From positions 1 through 64,000 of the forward strand of contig NZ_JALJCK010000010.1 of assembly GCF_022899355.1 (NCBI RefSeq): 64,000 nucleotides of DNA, written 5' to 3'. Positions within the stretch are counted from its first letter, which is position 1, and each line of letters opens with the position of its first letter. The translations under genes were made by a program, and so were the position numbers. Below the pieces are notes generated by a model. The model was not told where the DNA came from. It saw only the letters and a list, made by a program, of their open reading frames with translations, and did no database searches. This document shows positions 51,262-59,736 of this stretch, in pieces. The DNA comes from Shinella yambaruensis (lineage in GTDB: Bacteria; Pseudomonadota; Alphaproteobacteria; Rhizobiales; Rhizobiaceae).

Positions 51262-52881
51262 ATGCAAGCGCGGCTCATCCATCGTTTCCTGCAATGCCTG
51301 CTCATTGCCTTCTGCCTCATGGCGACCGATCTCCGCGCCGCCGATGACCTTCGTGCCATGGTCGACGCGCTCGGCGGCGGCAGTTTCCAGCAGAACCAGA
51401 AGCAGGTCGAGGCGCTGGCGAAGACGGGCGACCCCAAGATCGTGCCGGCGCTCGAAGCGCTTGCCGAGGGCGATCTCTACCAGCGCAAGGCCGATGGCAC
51501 CGTGTTCATCGTCAAGCCGGCCGGCGCCAATTTCAAGCTGATCGACGCGCTGACCGGCGATGAGGTTGGCGAGGAGGCCAAGGCCGCGCTGGAAAAGGTC
51601 AAGGTCAACAACGGCTTGCGTCGGGTCATCCGCGGCGCGCTCGGCGGGCTGACGCTAATGAGCCCCGATACTTCCGTGCGTCTTCAAGCCGCCGGCACGA
51701 TCCTGCGCACGCCGACCGCCGACGCGCTCGATGGCGTGGAGACGGCGCTTGCCGCGGAAACCGACGGCGCGGTGAAGGCGATGCTCGAAAAGGCCCGCGC
51801 CGCTGCCATCCTGGTGTCCGATCGCCCCGTGGCGGAGAAGAAGGCGGCCGTCGCCACGGTGGCCCAGACCGGCGGGCGGGATTCGCTTTCGCTGCTCTCC
51901 GCCGCGCTCGCCTCCGCCGACGAAAGCCTGCGTCCCGATATCGAGATCGGCATCCAGCAGATCGAGGACCAGCTTGCGCTCTGGGCGGCCGGCCAGAACA
52001 TCTGGTACGGCCTGTCGCTCGGCTCGGTGCTCTTGCTCGCCGCCATCGGCCTTGCCATCACCTTCGGCGTGATGGGCATCATCAACATGGCGCATGGCGA
52101 GATGGTCATGCTCGGGGCCTACACGACCTTCGTCGTGCAGCAGGTCATCCGCACCTCCTTTCCCGGCCTGTTCGACTGGTCGCTGGCCATCGCCCTGCCG
52201 CTCGCCTTCCTCGTCACCGGCGCGGTCGGCCTCGTCATGGAGCGCGGCATCATCCGCTTCCTCTACGGCCGGCCGCTCGAAACGCTGCTCGCCACCTGGG
52301 GCGTCTCGCTGATCCTCCAGCAGGCCGTGCGTTCGATCTTCGGCCCGACCAACCAGGAGGTCGGCAACCCGTCCTGGATGTCCGGCGCCTTCGAGCTCGG
52401 CGGCCTCACGGTCACCTGGAACCGCATGTGGATCATCCTCTTCTCGCTCGCCGTCTTCGCCTTCCTGCTCTTCCTCCTGAAGAAGACGCCGATGGGCCTG
52501 CAGATGCGCGCCGTCACCCAGAACCGCCGCATGGCCTCCTCCATGGGCATCAGGACGCCGTGGGTCGACGCGCTCACCTTCGCGCTCGGCTCGGGCATCG
52601 CGGGCATCGCCGGCGTCGCGCTCTCGCAGATCGACAACGTTTCGCCCAACCTCGGCCAGGGCTACATCATCGACAGCTTCATGGTCGTGGTCTTCGGCGG
52701 GGTCGGCAATCTCTGGGGCACGCTGGTCGGCGCCTTCTCGCTCGGCATCCTCAACAAGGTGCTGGAGCCCTATGCCGGCGCGGTGCTCGGAAAGATCCTC
52801 GTGCTCGTGCTCATCATCCTCTTCATCCAGAAGCGGCCGCGCGGGCTCTTCGCACTCAAGGGCAGGGCGGTGGAAGCATGA
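51262..52881 (+). CDS. urtB: Urea ABC transporter permease UrtB
   Basis: 539 residues. An N-terminal signal-like segment is followed by a periplasmic/helical extension of about 225 residues (LRAMVDALGGGSFQQNQKQV onward), which is the UrtB hallmark compared with LivH. Then comes the LivH-type channel: LGSVLLLAAIGLAITFGVMGIINMAHGEM in outline, with TWGVSLILQQAVRSIFGPTN and GGVGNLWGTLVGA. GAGG precedes ATG 51262. Stop overlaps the urtC start. Confidence 0.94.
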   Translation: MQARLIHRFLQCLLIAFCLMATDLRAADDLRAMVDALGGGSFQQNQKQVEALAKTGDPKIVPALEALAEGDLYQRKADGTVFIVKPAGANFKLIDALTGDEVGEEAKAALEKVKVNNGLRRVIRGALGGLTLMSPDTSVRLQAAGTILRTPTADALDGVETALAAETDGAVKAMLEKARAAAILVSDRPVAEKKAAVATVAQTGGRDSLSLLSAALASADESLRPDIEIGIQQIEDQLALWAAGQNIWYGLSLGSVLLLAAIGLAITFGVMGIINMAHGEMVMLGAYTTFVVQQVIRTSFPGLFDWSLAIALPLAFLVTGAVGLVMERGIIRFLYGRPLETLLATWGVSLILQQAVRSIFGPTNQEVGNPSWMSGAFELGGLTVTWNRMWIILFSLAVFAFLLFLLKKTPMGLQMRAVTQNRRMASSMGIRTPWVDALTFALGSGIAGIAGVALSQIDNVSPNLGQGYIIDSFMVVVFGGVGNLWGTLVGAFSLGILNKVLEPYAGAVLGKILVLVLIILFIQKRPRGLFALKGRAVEA

Positions 52882-54041
52882 TCACCTCGTTTCTCGCAAA
52901 AGCCCTCGGGCGCAACATCGTCGTCACGGTCGCGATCCTGCTCACGCTCGCCGCCCTCGTGCCCGCGCTGAATCTTCTGACGGCGCCCGATCACCCGCTG
53001 CACGTGCCGACCTATATCGTCTCGCTGTTCGGCAAGTACCTCACCTATGCGCTGTTGGCGCTGGCGCTCGATCTCGTCTGGGGCTTCTGCGGCATCCTCT
53101 CTCTGGGACACGCCGCCTTCTTCGCGCTCGGCGGCTATGCCATGGGCATGTACCTGATGCGCCAGATCGGCGCGCGCGGCTCCTACGGCAATCCGCTGCT
53201 GCCGGATTTCATGGTCTTCCTCAACTGGAAGGAACTGCCCTGGTTCTGGCACGGCTTCGACATGTTCTGGTTCGCCGCGCTGATGGCGGTGCTGGCGCCG
53301 GGCCTGCTCGCCTTCGTCTTCGGCTGGTTCGCCTTCCGCTCGCGCGTCAACGGCGTCTATCTCTCGATCATCACCCAGGCGATGACCTTCGCCCTGCTGC
53401 TCGCCTTCTTCCGCAACGACATGGGTTTCGGCGGCAACAACGGCCTCACCGACTTCAAGGATATTTTAGGCTTCAACATCCAGTCGCAGGGCACGCGCTC
53501 CGCGCTTTTCGCCGCCTCCGCCGTCGCGCTCGCCCTCTCGCTGGTGATCACCTCCGGCATCGTGCGCTCGAAATACGGAAAGATCCTCGTCGGGGTGCGC
53601 GATGCGGAAAGCCGCACGCGCTTCCTCGGCTACCGGGTCGAACATGTGAAACTCTTCGCCTTCGTGGTCTCGGCGATGATGGCGGGCGTTGCCGGCGCGC
53701 TCTATGTGCCGCAGGTCGGCATCATCAATCCCGGCGAATTCGATCCGGCGAACTCCATCGAGGTCGTCATCTGGACGGCGGTCGGCGGGCGCGGCACGCT
53801 GATCGGCCCCATCGTCGGGGCGATCCTCGTCAACGGGGGAAAAAGCGTCTTCACCGCGGCGTTCCCGGAATTCTGGCTCTTCGCGCTCGGCGGCCTCTTC
53901 ATTCTCGTCACGCTCTTCCTGCCGAAGGGCATCGTCGGCACCGTGCGGCAGTTCGTCGAGCGGCGCCGGGAATATCACAAGGCGAAGGCGGCGGAAGAGG
54001 CGCGCGCCTTCGCGGCGGCAGAACCCCAGGCGGCGGAGTGA
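52878..54041 (+). CDS. urtC: Urea ABC transporter permease UrtC
   Basis: 387 residues of the LivM type. LALDLVWGFCGILSLGHAAFFALGGYAMGMYLMR in outline, FGGNNGLTDFKDILGF (UrtC-typical), VRDAESRTRFLGYRVEHVKL coupling region and TAVGGRGTLIGPIVGAI. An Ala/Glu-rich charged tail ends the protein. ATG 52878 overlaps the urtB stop. It pairs with UrtB in the inner membrane. Confidence 0.95.
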   Translation: MITSFLAKALGRNIVVTVAILLTLAALVPALNLLTAPDHPLHVPTYIVSLFGKYLTYALLALALDLVWGFCGILSLGHAAFFALGGYAMGMYLMRQIGARGSYGNPLLPDFMVFLNWKELPWFWHGFDMFWFAALMAVLAPGLLAFVFGWFAFRSRVNGVYLSIITQAMTFALLLAFFRNDMGFGGNNGLTDFKDILGFNIQSQGTRSALFAASAVALALSLVITSGIVRSKYGKILVGVRDAESRTRFLGYRVEHVKLFAFVVSAMMAGVAGALYVPQVGIINPGEFDPANSIEVVIWTAVGGRGTLIGPIVGAILVNGGKSVFTAAFPEFWLFALGGLFILVTLFLPKGIVGTVRQFVERRREYHKAKAAEEARAFAAAEPQAAE

Positions 54042-54046
54042 CCGGC

Positions 54047-54811
54047 ATGAACACGCTCGCAAGCAATGCAAAACCCACCAGCATCCTCTATCTCGACGGC
54101 GTCTCGGTTTCCTTCGACGGCTTCAAGGCGCTGAACTCGCTCTCCTTCGTCATCGAGCCCGGCGAGCTGCGCGCCATCATCGGCCCGAACGGCGCGGGCA
54201 AGACGACGATGATGGACATCATCACCGGCAAGACCCGGCCGGATGCCGGCGAGGTCTTCTTCAAGGGCACGGTCGATCTCACCCAGAAGGACGAGGCGGA
54301 GATCGCCCAGCTCGGCATCGGCCGCAAGTTCCAGAAGCCGACGGTCTTCGAGAGCCACACCGTGTGGGACAATCTGGAACTGGCGCTCAACCGCAACCGC
54401 GGTGTCTTCTCGACGCTGTTCTATCGCCTGACCGCGGAGGACAAGGCCCGCATCGAGGAAATCCTCTCGACCGTGCGCCTGACCAACCGCAAGGACGACC
54501 TCGCCGCCAACCTCAGCCACGGCCAGAAGCAATGGCTGGAGATCGGCATGCTCTTGGCGCAGGAGCCGGAACTGCTGCTGGTCGACGAACCTGTCGCCGG
54601 CATGACGGACGCCGAGACGGCGGAGACGGCGATCCTTTTGAAGGAGATCGCCAAGACCCGCTCGGTGGTGGTGGTCGAGCACGACATGGGCTTCATCCGC
54701 GACCTCGGCGTCAAGGTGACGTGCCTTGCGGAAGGTTCGGTTCTGGCGGAGGGCTCGATCGATTTCGTCAGCGCCGACCAGAAGGTCATCGAGAACTATC
54801 TGGGGAGGTGA
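54047..54811 (+). CDS. urtD: Urea ABC transporter ATPase UrtD
   Basis: 254 residues, LivG type. Walker A GPNGAGKTT, Q-loop GRKFQKPTVFESHTVWDNLELAL, signature LSHGQKQWLEIGMLL (the H-G-Q-K-Q-W-L-E form is UrtD-typical), Walker B LLLVDEPVAGMTDAE, H-loop VVEHDMGFI. ATG 54047 chosen; an in-frame GTG at 54038 overlaps the urtC stop and is an alternative. Followed by a 229-bp gap containing a palindromic repeat. Confidence 0.95.
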   Translation: MNTLASNAKPTSILYLDGVSVSFDGFKALNSLSFVIEPGELRAIIGPNGAGKTTMMDIITGKTRPDAGEVFFKGTVDLTQKDEAEIAQLGIGRKFQKPTVFESHTVWDNLELALNRNRGVFSTLFYRLTAEDKARIEEILSTVRLTNRKDDLAANLSHGQKQWLEIGMLLAQEPELLLVDEPVAGMTDAETAETAILLKEIAKTRSVVVVEHDMGFIRDLGVKVTCLAEGSVLAEGSIDFVSADQKVIENYLGR

Positions 54812-54854
54812 GGGTGTATTCGGTATTTCTGGCTTTGGAATTCGCTGCGGCGAT

Positions 54855-55008
54855 ACCCCCCTCTGCCCTGCCGGGCATCTCCCCCACAAGTGGGGAGATC
54901 GGCAAGTGGCAGAAGCTTTGCTCCCACGCGACGTTCGTAATGGGCGAGGCCTCGCCCCATCCAGTCTCCCCCCTTGTGGGGGAGATGCCCGGCAGGGCAG
55001 AGGGGGGT
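54855..55008. repeat. Palindromic intergenic repeat, family C, between urtD and urtE
   Basis: 36-base inverted arms at 54855-54890 and 54973-55008 (CTCTGCCCTGCCGGGCATCT core, flanked by CCCCC/GGGGG runs) are essentially exact. The 82-base centre contains a second dyad, GGCGAGGCCTCGCC. It fills almost the whole gap between two genes of one operon, so it is transcribed. Confidence 0.85.
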
Positions 55009-55040
55009 GCCAAGGCCTCCGACACCAAGGGAGCCCCCGC

Positions 55041-55736
55041 ATGCTGACCGTCGAAAACGCCAACCTCCACTACGGCGCCGCCCAGGCGCTGCGCGGCATC
55101 TCGCTCACGGCCGAGACGGGCAGGATCACCTGCGTGCTCGGCCGCAACGGCGTCGGAAAATCGAGCCTCTTGCGCGCCATCACCGGCCAGCACCCGCTCT
55201 CCTCGGGCTCGGTGGCCTTCAACGGCGTGAAGCTCGACGGCATGGCGCCCTATGGCCGCGCCAGGGAGGGCATCGGCTATGTGCCGCAGGGGCGCGAAAT
55301 CTTCCCGCTGCTCACCGTCCGGGAGAACCTCGAATCCGGCTACGCGCCGCTGAAGCGTTCGGAGCGCTTCATCCCGAACGAGATCTTCAGCCTCTTCCCG
55401 GTGCTGCACACCATGCTCGGCCGGCGCGGCGGCGATCTTTCGGGCGGCCAGCAGCAGCAGCTCGCCATCGGCCGCGCGCTGGTGACACGTCCGAAAATCC
55501 TCGTGCTCGACGAGCCGACCGAAGGCATCCAGCCGTCGATCATCAAGGACATCGGCCGGGCGATCCGGTACCTGCGCGATTCCACCGGCATGGCCATCCT
55601 GCTCGTCGAGCAGTATCTCGACTTCTGCCGCGAGCTTGCCGATCACGTCTATATCATGGACCGGGGCTCGATCGTACACGAAGGCGCCGCCGCGACGCTT
55701 GACGAACCGGAGGCGCGTCAACATCTGACGGTCTGA
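55041..55736 (+). CDS. urtE: Urea ABC transporter ATPase UrtE
   Basis: 231 residues, LivF type. Walker A GRNGVGKSS, GIGYVPQGREIFPLLTVRENLE, signature LSGGQQQQLAIGRAL, Walker B ILVLDEPTEGIQPSI and LLVEQYLDFCRELADHVYIMDRG. The E-G-I-Q-P-S-I-I form is UrtE-typical. ATG 55041 has a GGGAG upstream. It completes urtABCDE; no urease genes are in the window. A weak GGCCGGC/GCCGGCC stem follows at 55759-55784. Confidence 0.95.
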   Translation: MLTVENANLHYGAAQALRGISLTAETGRITCVLGRNGVGKSSLLRAITGQHPLSSGSVAFNGVKLDGMAPYGRAREGIGYVPQGREIFPLLTVRENLESGYAPLKRSERFIPNEIFSLFPVLHTMLGRRGGDLSGGQQQQLAIGRALVTRPKILVLDEPTEGIQPSIIKDIGRAIRYLRDSTGMAILLVEQYLDFCRELADHVYIMDRGSIVHEGAAATLDEPEARQHLTV

Positions 55737-55941
55737 AACGCCGGCAGGACGGAAGATCGGCCGGCCCGCGGCTTTCAGCCGGCCAATGAGCCTGCGCGAC
55801 ATGACAGCAGCGGGGCGCCCCGCGCGGCAGGGGCAGCCGTGACGGCGAACGTCGCCGTTCATGGCGTTCGCGAAAACGGATTGCCCGGTTGCGATCGACA
55901 GCCGCGCCGCCTAGCCTGCGCGCAAAGTGCAGGAGGTTTTC

Positions 55942-56766
55942 ATGACGCGACGGTTGATTCTCACATTTTCCCTGGCCGGCTGGCTTGCCGGCCTTGCCGT
56001 ATCCGCCAATGCGGTGGAGCTGGAGAAGATCGCGGGCCGCACGATCGAGATCAAGGAGCGGGACTTCGAGAAAGTGCTCGCCGTCGATGGCCGGGAGCTG
56101 CACACGAATGCGATCATCTTCCTGGACGACATCTATGCCTTCGACGGGACGGTCGTGGTGGTCGGCACGAGCTCGGTCGGAGGCAATGCCTGCGAGGGGT
56201 CTCCCTTCGTGCTGTCGTTTCCCGAGAAAGGCGCGCCGAGGATAGACGGTCCCCTGGACAGTTGCACGCCCGTGTCGCACGCGGTGGAGGGCTCGACGCT
56301 GCTGTTTTCGACGGCGAGCGTTCCCGGGCGGGATACGGAGCGATGGCAGTGGAGCGTCGATCGCGGCATGACGCCGCTTGCCCCCGTGGCCTTCCAGCCG
56401 GACGAGGCGCGCGGCTGGAGCAACCTGCGGGAGCGCACCTTCACGCACCCGTCCGACGCCTTCAACAACGCCGAAATCGCAGCAAGCTTCAAGATGGTGC
56501 TCGGCTCGGATTTTACGCAGTTCCAGCAATTGATGGCCGGCGTCGGAAGCGGCCAGTTCAAGGGGGACGATTTCGTCGGCACCGCGTGCCGTCCGCACGC
56601 ATGCCTTGACGAGGCGGGTCTGATCTACCTGTCCTCGAGCGATCGCCGCGCCTATGCGGCCTGGAAGCCGCATGGCGAACGGATCGCGGTGTTTCCCGCC
56701 CCGGTGACGGAATGGCCGGAAAAGGCGAGGGCGGAGTTGAAGGAGTGGGCAAAGCAATGGCCGTGA
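55942..56766 (+). CDS. Exported protein of unknown function
   Basis: 274 residues with a clear Sec signal (RRLILTFSLAGWLAGLAVSANA). The mature part is rich in beta-type sequence and has two to four cysteines (GGNACEGSPFVLSF, LDSCTPVSH, GTACRPHACLDEAG), so disulfides are likely. No catalytic motif recognised. AGGAGG lies 6 bp before ATG 55942. It is separate from the urt operon and followed 43 bp later by a tautomerase gene. Real gene by signal, ribosome site and length; role unknown. Confidence 0.7.
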   Translation: MTRRLILTFSLAGWLAGLAVSANAVELEKIAGRTIEIKERDFEKVLAVDGRELHTNAIIFLDDIYAFDGTVVVVGTSSVGGNACEGSPFVLSFPEKGAPRIDGPLDSCTPVSHAVEGSTLLFSTASVPGRDTERWQWSVDRGMTPLAPVAFQPDEARGWSNLRERTFTHPSDAFNNAEIAASFKMVLGSDFTQFQQLMAGVGSGQFKGDDFVGTACRPHACLDEAGLIYLSSSDRRAYAAWKPHGERIAVFPAPVTEWPEKARAELKEWAKQWP

Positions 56767-56809
56767 AGGTTTCCAAAGACGGCCGGCAGGTTTCAGCGGG
56801 GAGGCGAGG

Positions 56810-57043
56810 ATGCCGCATGTGATCCTCAAGATGATCGAAGGGCGTAGCGAGGAGCAGAAGAGGGCGCTTGCCGAAGCGCTCACCCAGGCCGTAACGGCAT
56901 CGCTGGGGTGCGGCGAAGACCTCGTGTCGGTGGCGATCGAGGACGTCAAGGACGAGGAATGGATGGCGAGGGTCTTCGTGCCGGACATTCAGCAACGGTC
57001 CGATACGATCTACAGGATGCCGGGCTACGGCCCCGAGGACTAG
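56810..57043 (+). CDS. 4-oxalocrotonate tautomerase-family protein
   Basis: 77 residues. After Met removal, Pro1 (PHVILKMIEGRSEEQKRAL) is the catalytic base of the tautomerase superfamily. The helix KRALAEALTQAVTASL and strand VSVAIEDVKDEEW match PptA/4-OT-like members. GGGGAGGCGAGG precedes the ATG. Oligomeric cytosolic enolase-keto tautomerase; substrate unknown. Possibly co-transcribed with the exported protein upstream. Confidence 0.85.
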   Translation: MPHVILKMIEGRSEEQKRALAEALTQAVTASLGCGEDLVSVAIEDVKDEEWMARVFVPDIQQRSDTIYRMPGYGPED

Positions 57044-57094
57044 AACCAGTCGCCAGCCGGTCCATGCCGGCCGGCCGATGGCCCTTTTCTGCGC

Positions 57095-57604
57095 TTACCG
57101 GCGCTGAAGCGTGATCCGGCTTGTCGTCACCATCTTGCCCGACGAGGGGTCGCGGTCCGTCGTCGTGAGCGTCAGGCCGTCATTTCCGGCCTTCGCCACG
57201 GAGAGGTTGGCGCGGCGATCGCCGTTCACCTTCTTTGCCCAGCCGATGGTGAGATTGAGCGCCTCGCCCTTGCGCCGGCCGGAAAGCGACGCCGGTCCGG
57301 AACCGGCTCCGATGTAGGATCCGCGGTAGGTTCCGCCGGAAACCTTGAGATCGACGCCGACGGCCCTCGACACGACGACCAGTCCGCGGCACCGCCCCTT
57401 CAGCGACAATGAATCGCCCGACGTGGTCGAGGCGAATGTGCAACTGACGGTGATCGGCTTTCTGTCCGTGCGCAGGCGGACCTGGCCCTGTCCGGCATAG
57501 TCGCCCGCGAGGCTGTCCAGAAACCGCTCCTCGTTGGCGCTCGTCCCCGTGGGAAACAGCATCGGGACACAGCAGGCCAGAACGGCCGAAACAATACGAT
57601 TCAT
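57095..57604 (-). CDS. Small exported protein of unknown function
   Basis: 169 residues. Signal NRIVSAVLACCVPMLFPTGTSA in outline, then ERFLDSLAGDYAGQGQVRLR, and a beta-rich body with CTFAST and GRCRGLVVVSRAVGVDLKVSGG (one cysteine pair). It resembles rhizobial lipocalin-like periplasmic proteins in layout only. AGAGATG lies before the ATG. Monocistronic, convergent with the tautomerase gene. No function assigned. Confidence 0.65.
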   Translation of the reverse strand: MNRIVSAVLACCVPMLFPTGTSANEERFLDSLAGDYAGQGQVRLRTDRKPITVSCTFASTTSGDSLSLKGRCRGLVVVSRAVGVDLKVSGGTYRGSYIGAGSGPASLSGRRKGEALNLTIGWAKKVNGDRRANLSVAKAGNDGLTLTTTDRDPSSGKMVTTSRITLQRR

Positions 57605-57816
57605 GACATCTCTCCCGCAAACGCAATCAGGCTTCTGAAGGTAACCGCAAAGCGGCCTGCGAAGTTCCGTCCGGATCGCGGTGCCGCGCGGTTCGCGGTC
57701 GGCGATGCCCTGTCGTCGCCATGCGCCTTGGTTATGGATTTTAAAGAAGAAAGCATTTCAGTTTATGGCTGAGATGGCGCAAGGATCAGGTGGAACATAA
57801 TCTGGGAGGAGATGAA
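57605..57816 (+). promoter_or_regulatory. Upstream region of the sulfatase/ABC operon
   Basis: The 300-bp gap before the permease gene has an AT-rich patch around 57729-57771 (TTATGGATTTTAAAG, TTTATGGC) that probably contains the promoter. GGGAGGAG at 57804-57811 is a strong ribosome site but leads only into a 34-codon frame. No clear dyad operator seen. Confidence 0.35.
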
Positions 57817-57921
57817 ATGTCCGGACGGCGGCGTAAGCCTGCCATGGGCGGGAGATTGCCCGGAACGCGCGGCGACGGGATCGCCCGAGCGCGGCAGGGG
57901 TATCTGACGACATGGCGTTGA
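57817..57921 (+). CDS. Possible 34-codon leader peptide before the ABC operon
   Basis: ATG 57817 follows GGGAGGAG by 5 bases, a far better site than that of the permease gene. It encodes a basic peptide (MSGRRRKPAMGGRLPGTRGD...) whose TGA at 57919-57921 overlaps the first codons of the permease gene (ATG 57912). An alternative ATG at 57812 gives a 31-codon frame ending just before 57912. It may couple ribosomes into the permease start or be the stump of a lost gene. Confidence 0.3.
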   Translation: MSGRRRKPAMGGRLPGTRGDGIARARQGYLTTWR

Positions 57922-58829
57922 CATTCTGGCGGCGGTCCAGCGTCTTCGCGAAGACCACCACGCTCCCCTTTCTCGTCCTGATCGTCGGGGTTGGCGGCTA
58001 TTCCTGGGCGCAGGTCGTGCTCATGGCTTTCTCCCATCTGCGCATCGAGGCGGGGGAGTTCGTCTGGCAGCCGGCCGGGTTCGACAATTTTCGCGAGATC
58101 CTCGCCAACGAGCTGGCCATGTACTCGCTGGCGGTCACGGCTCTCTTCGTGGTCGCGACCGTCGTCCTGTCCGTCGTCCTCGGCCTGGTGCTGGCGCTGC
58201 TCGTCCAGCGCAGCAGGCGGCTCAACCGCATCTCGCAGGTCGTCCTATTGTGGCCGGCAATCGTGGCGCCCGTCGTGGTGAGCCTCATCTGGCTCCTGAT
58301 CCTCAGCCCGAACATCGGCGTGCTCAACAAGCTGCTCGATACCGTGCGGCTGCCGACCCAGGACTGGCTCGGCACGGAGGCCGGCGCGATCGTCGCCATC
58401 ATCATCGTCGACGTCTGGCACTGGACGCCGGTCGCCTTCCTCATGCTCTACACGGCGCTCTGCGCGGTCGACGAAGAGGCCATCGAGGCGGCGCGCTGCG
58501 ACGGCGCCAACGAGTGGCAGGTGATCCGCTACATCAAGATCCCCATGCTCATGCCGGCGATCATCGGAACGGTCTTCATCCGGGCGATCATGGGCGTGAA
58601 GGCGTTCGACGAGATGTATCTCCTGACGGCAGGCGGCCCGAACGGCGCCACGACGCTGGTCTCGCTGCATATCCGCGACGTCTTCTTCGACCAGTTGAAC
58701 TACGGCTACGGCTCCGCCTTCAGCGTTCTGCTCGTGGCGCTGATGTCGCTCGCCATCGGCGCGGGCATGCTCGTCAGGCACCTGCGCGCCATCCGGCCCT
58801 TTTCTGCAACGCGTGAGGTGGAAGCATGA
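57912..58829 (+). CDS. MalF/UgpA-type ABC transporter permease
   Basis: 305 residues with six membrane segments. TM1 is LPFLVLIVGVGGYSWAQVV; EAA loop AIEAARCDGANEWQVIRYIKIPMLMP; FDEMYLLTAGGPNGATTLVSLHIR near the C-terminus. The ribosome site is weak (AGGGG about 11 bp upstream), so start use may depend on the preceding short frame. Stop overlaps the next gene (ATGA). Confidence 0.88.
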   Translation: MALTFWRRSSVFAKTTTLPFLVLIVGVGGYSWAQVVLMAFSHLRIEAGEFVWQPAGFDNFREILANELAMYSLAVTALFVVATVVLSVVLGLVLALLVQRSRRLNRISQVVLLWPAIVAPVVVSLIWLLILSPNIGVLNKLLDTVRLPTQDWLGTEAGAIVAIIIVDVWHWTPVAFLMLYTALCAVDEEAIEAARCDGANEWQVIRYIKIPMLMPAIIGTVFIRAIMGVKAFDEMYLLTAGGPNGATTLVSLHIRDVFFDQLNYGYGSAFSVLLVALMSLAIGAGMLVRHLRAIRPFSATREVEA

Positions 58830-59707
58830 CCGCCGGCAGCCATGCCATCAAGACAGGGACCCTTGCCGACGCGCGGCTGCGCCGGCGCAAGGATCTCGCC
58901 GACCTCACCTGCGATGCCGTCCTGGCGCTGCTGCTGCTGCTCTTCATCGCCCCCATCGTATGGATGATCGTGCTTTCCTTCCAGTCGGACCGGGCGATCA
59001 TCTCCATGTTCTGGGAGCTGGACCTGACGCTGGACAACGTGACCGCCATCCTGGCGGACGACCAGCCCTTCCGCGCGCAGCTTGCCAACAGCCTCGTCAT
59101 CGTGGCGGGAACGGTCGTCCTGTGCGGCATCGCCTCGACGCTTGCGGCCTACGGCCTTTCCAAGCTGCGGCTGCCGTGGTGGCTGACCGCCACGGTCGGC
59201 GCCTCCTGCGCCGTGGTCCCGATGCTGCCGCCGATGGCACTCGTGCCGGGTTTCTACGTGACGCTGATCCAGACGGGCCTCCTGGGATCGCTCGCCGGCC
59301 TCATCATCCTCAACACGATCCTCAACCTGCCGTTCGCCACGCTGCTCATGAAGATCGGCTTCGACGAGATCCCGCCCGCGCTGCAGGAGGCGGCCTCCAT
59401 CGACGGCGCGAGCGAGGCGCGATCCTTCTGGACGATCATGCTGCCGCTCGTCACGCCGAGCCTGATCACCAGCTCGCTCTTCACGGCCATCATGACGTGG
59501 AACGAGTTTCTCATGGGGCTGACGATGACGTCCGGCGGCACGACCTCGCCGCTCTCCGTGGGCATCGCATCGCTGGTGCAGCCCTACGAGGTCCGCTGGG
59601 GCCAGCTCTCGGCCGTCGGCAGCCTTGCCGTGGTGCCGATCATGATTGCGAGCGTGCTCGCCAGCAAGCGCATCATTGCCGGCATGACGCGCGGCTCCGT
59701 CAAGTAA
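58826..59707 (+). CDS. MalG/UgpE-type ABC transporter permease
   Basis: 293 residues. After a charged N-terminus comes AVLALLLLLFIAPIVWMIVLSF, then LANSLVIVAGTVVLCGIASTLAAY. The EAA loop is LQEAASIDGASEARSFWTIMLPLVTP, and it ends with ASKRIIAGMTRGSVK, a variant of the MalG tail. Overlaps the upstream stop. It partners the 57912 product. Confidence 0.9.
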   Translation: MTAGSHAIKTGTLADARLRRRKDLADLTCDAVLALLLLLFIAPIVWMIVLSFQSDRAIISMFWELDLTLDNVTAILADDQPFRAQLANSLVIVAGTVVLCGIASTLAAYGLSKLRLPWWLTATVGASCAVVPMLPPMALVPGFYVTLIQTGLLGSLAGLIILNTILNLPFATLLMKIGFDEIPPALQEAASIDGASEARSFWTIMLPLVTPSLITSSLFTAIMTWNEFLMGLTMTSGGTTSPLSVGIASLVQPYEVRWGQLSAVGSLAVVPIMIASVLASKRIIAGMTRGSVK

Positions 59708-59736
59708 ATGCACCGATTGATCTCAGGGAGGAACAG

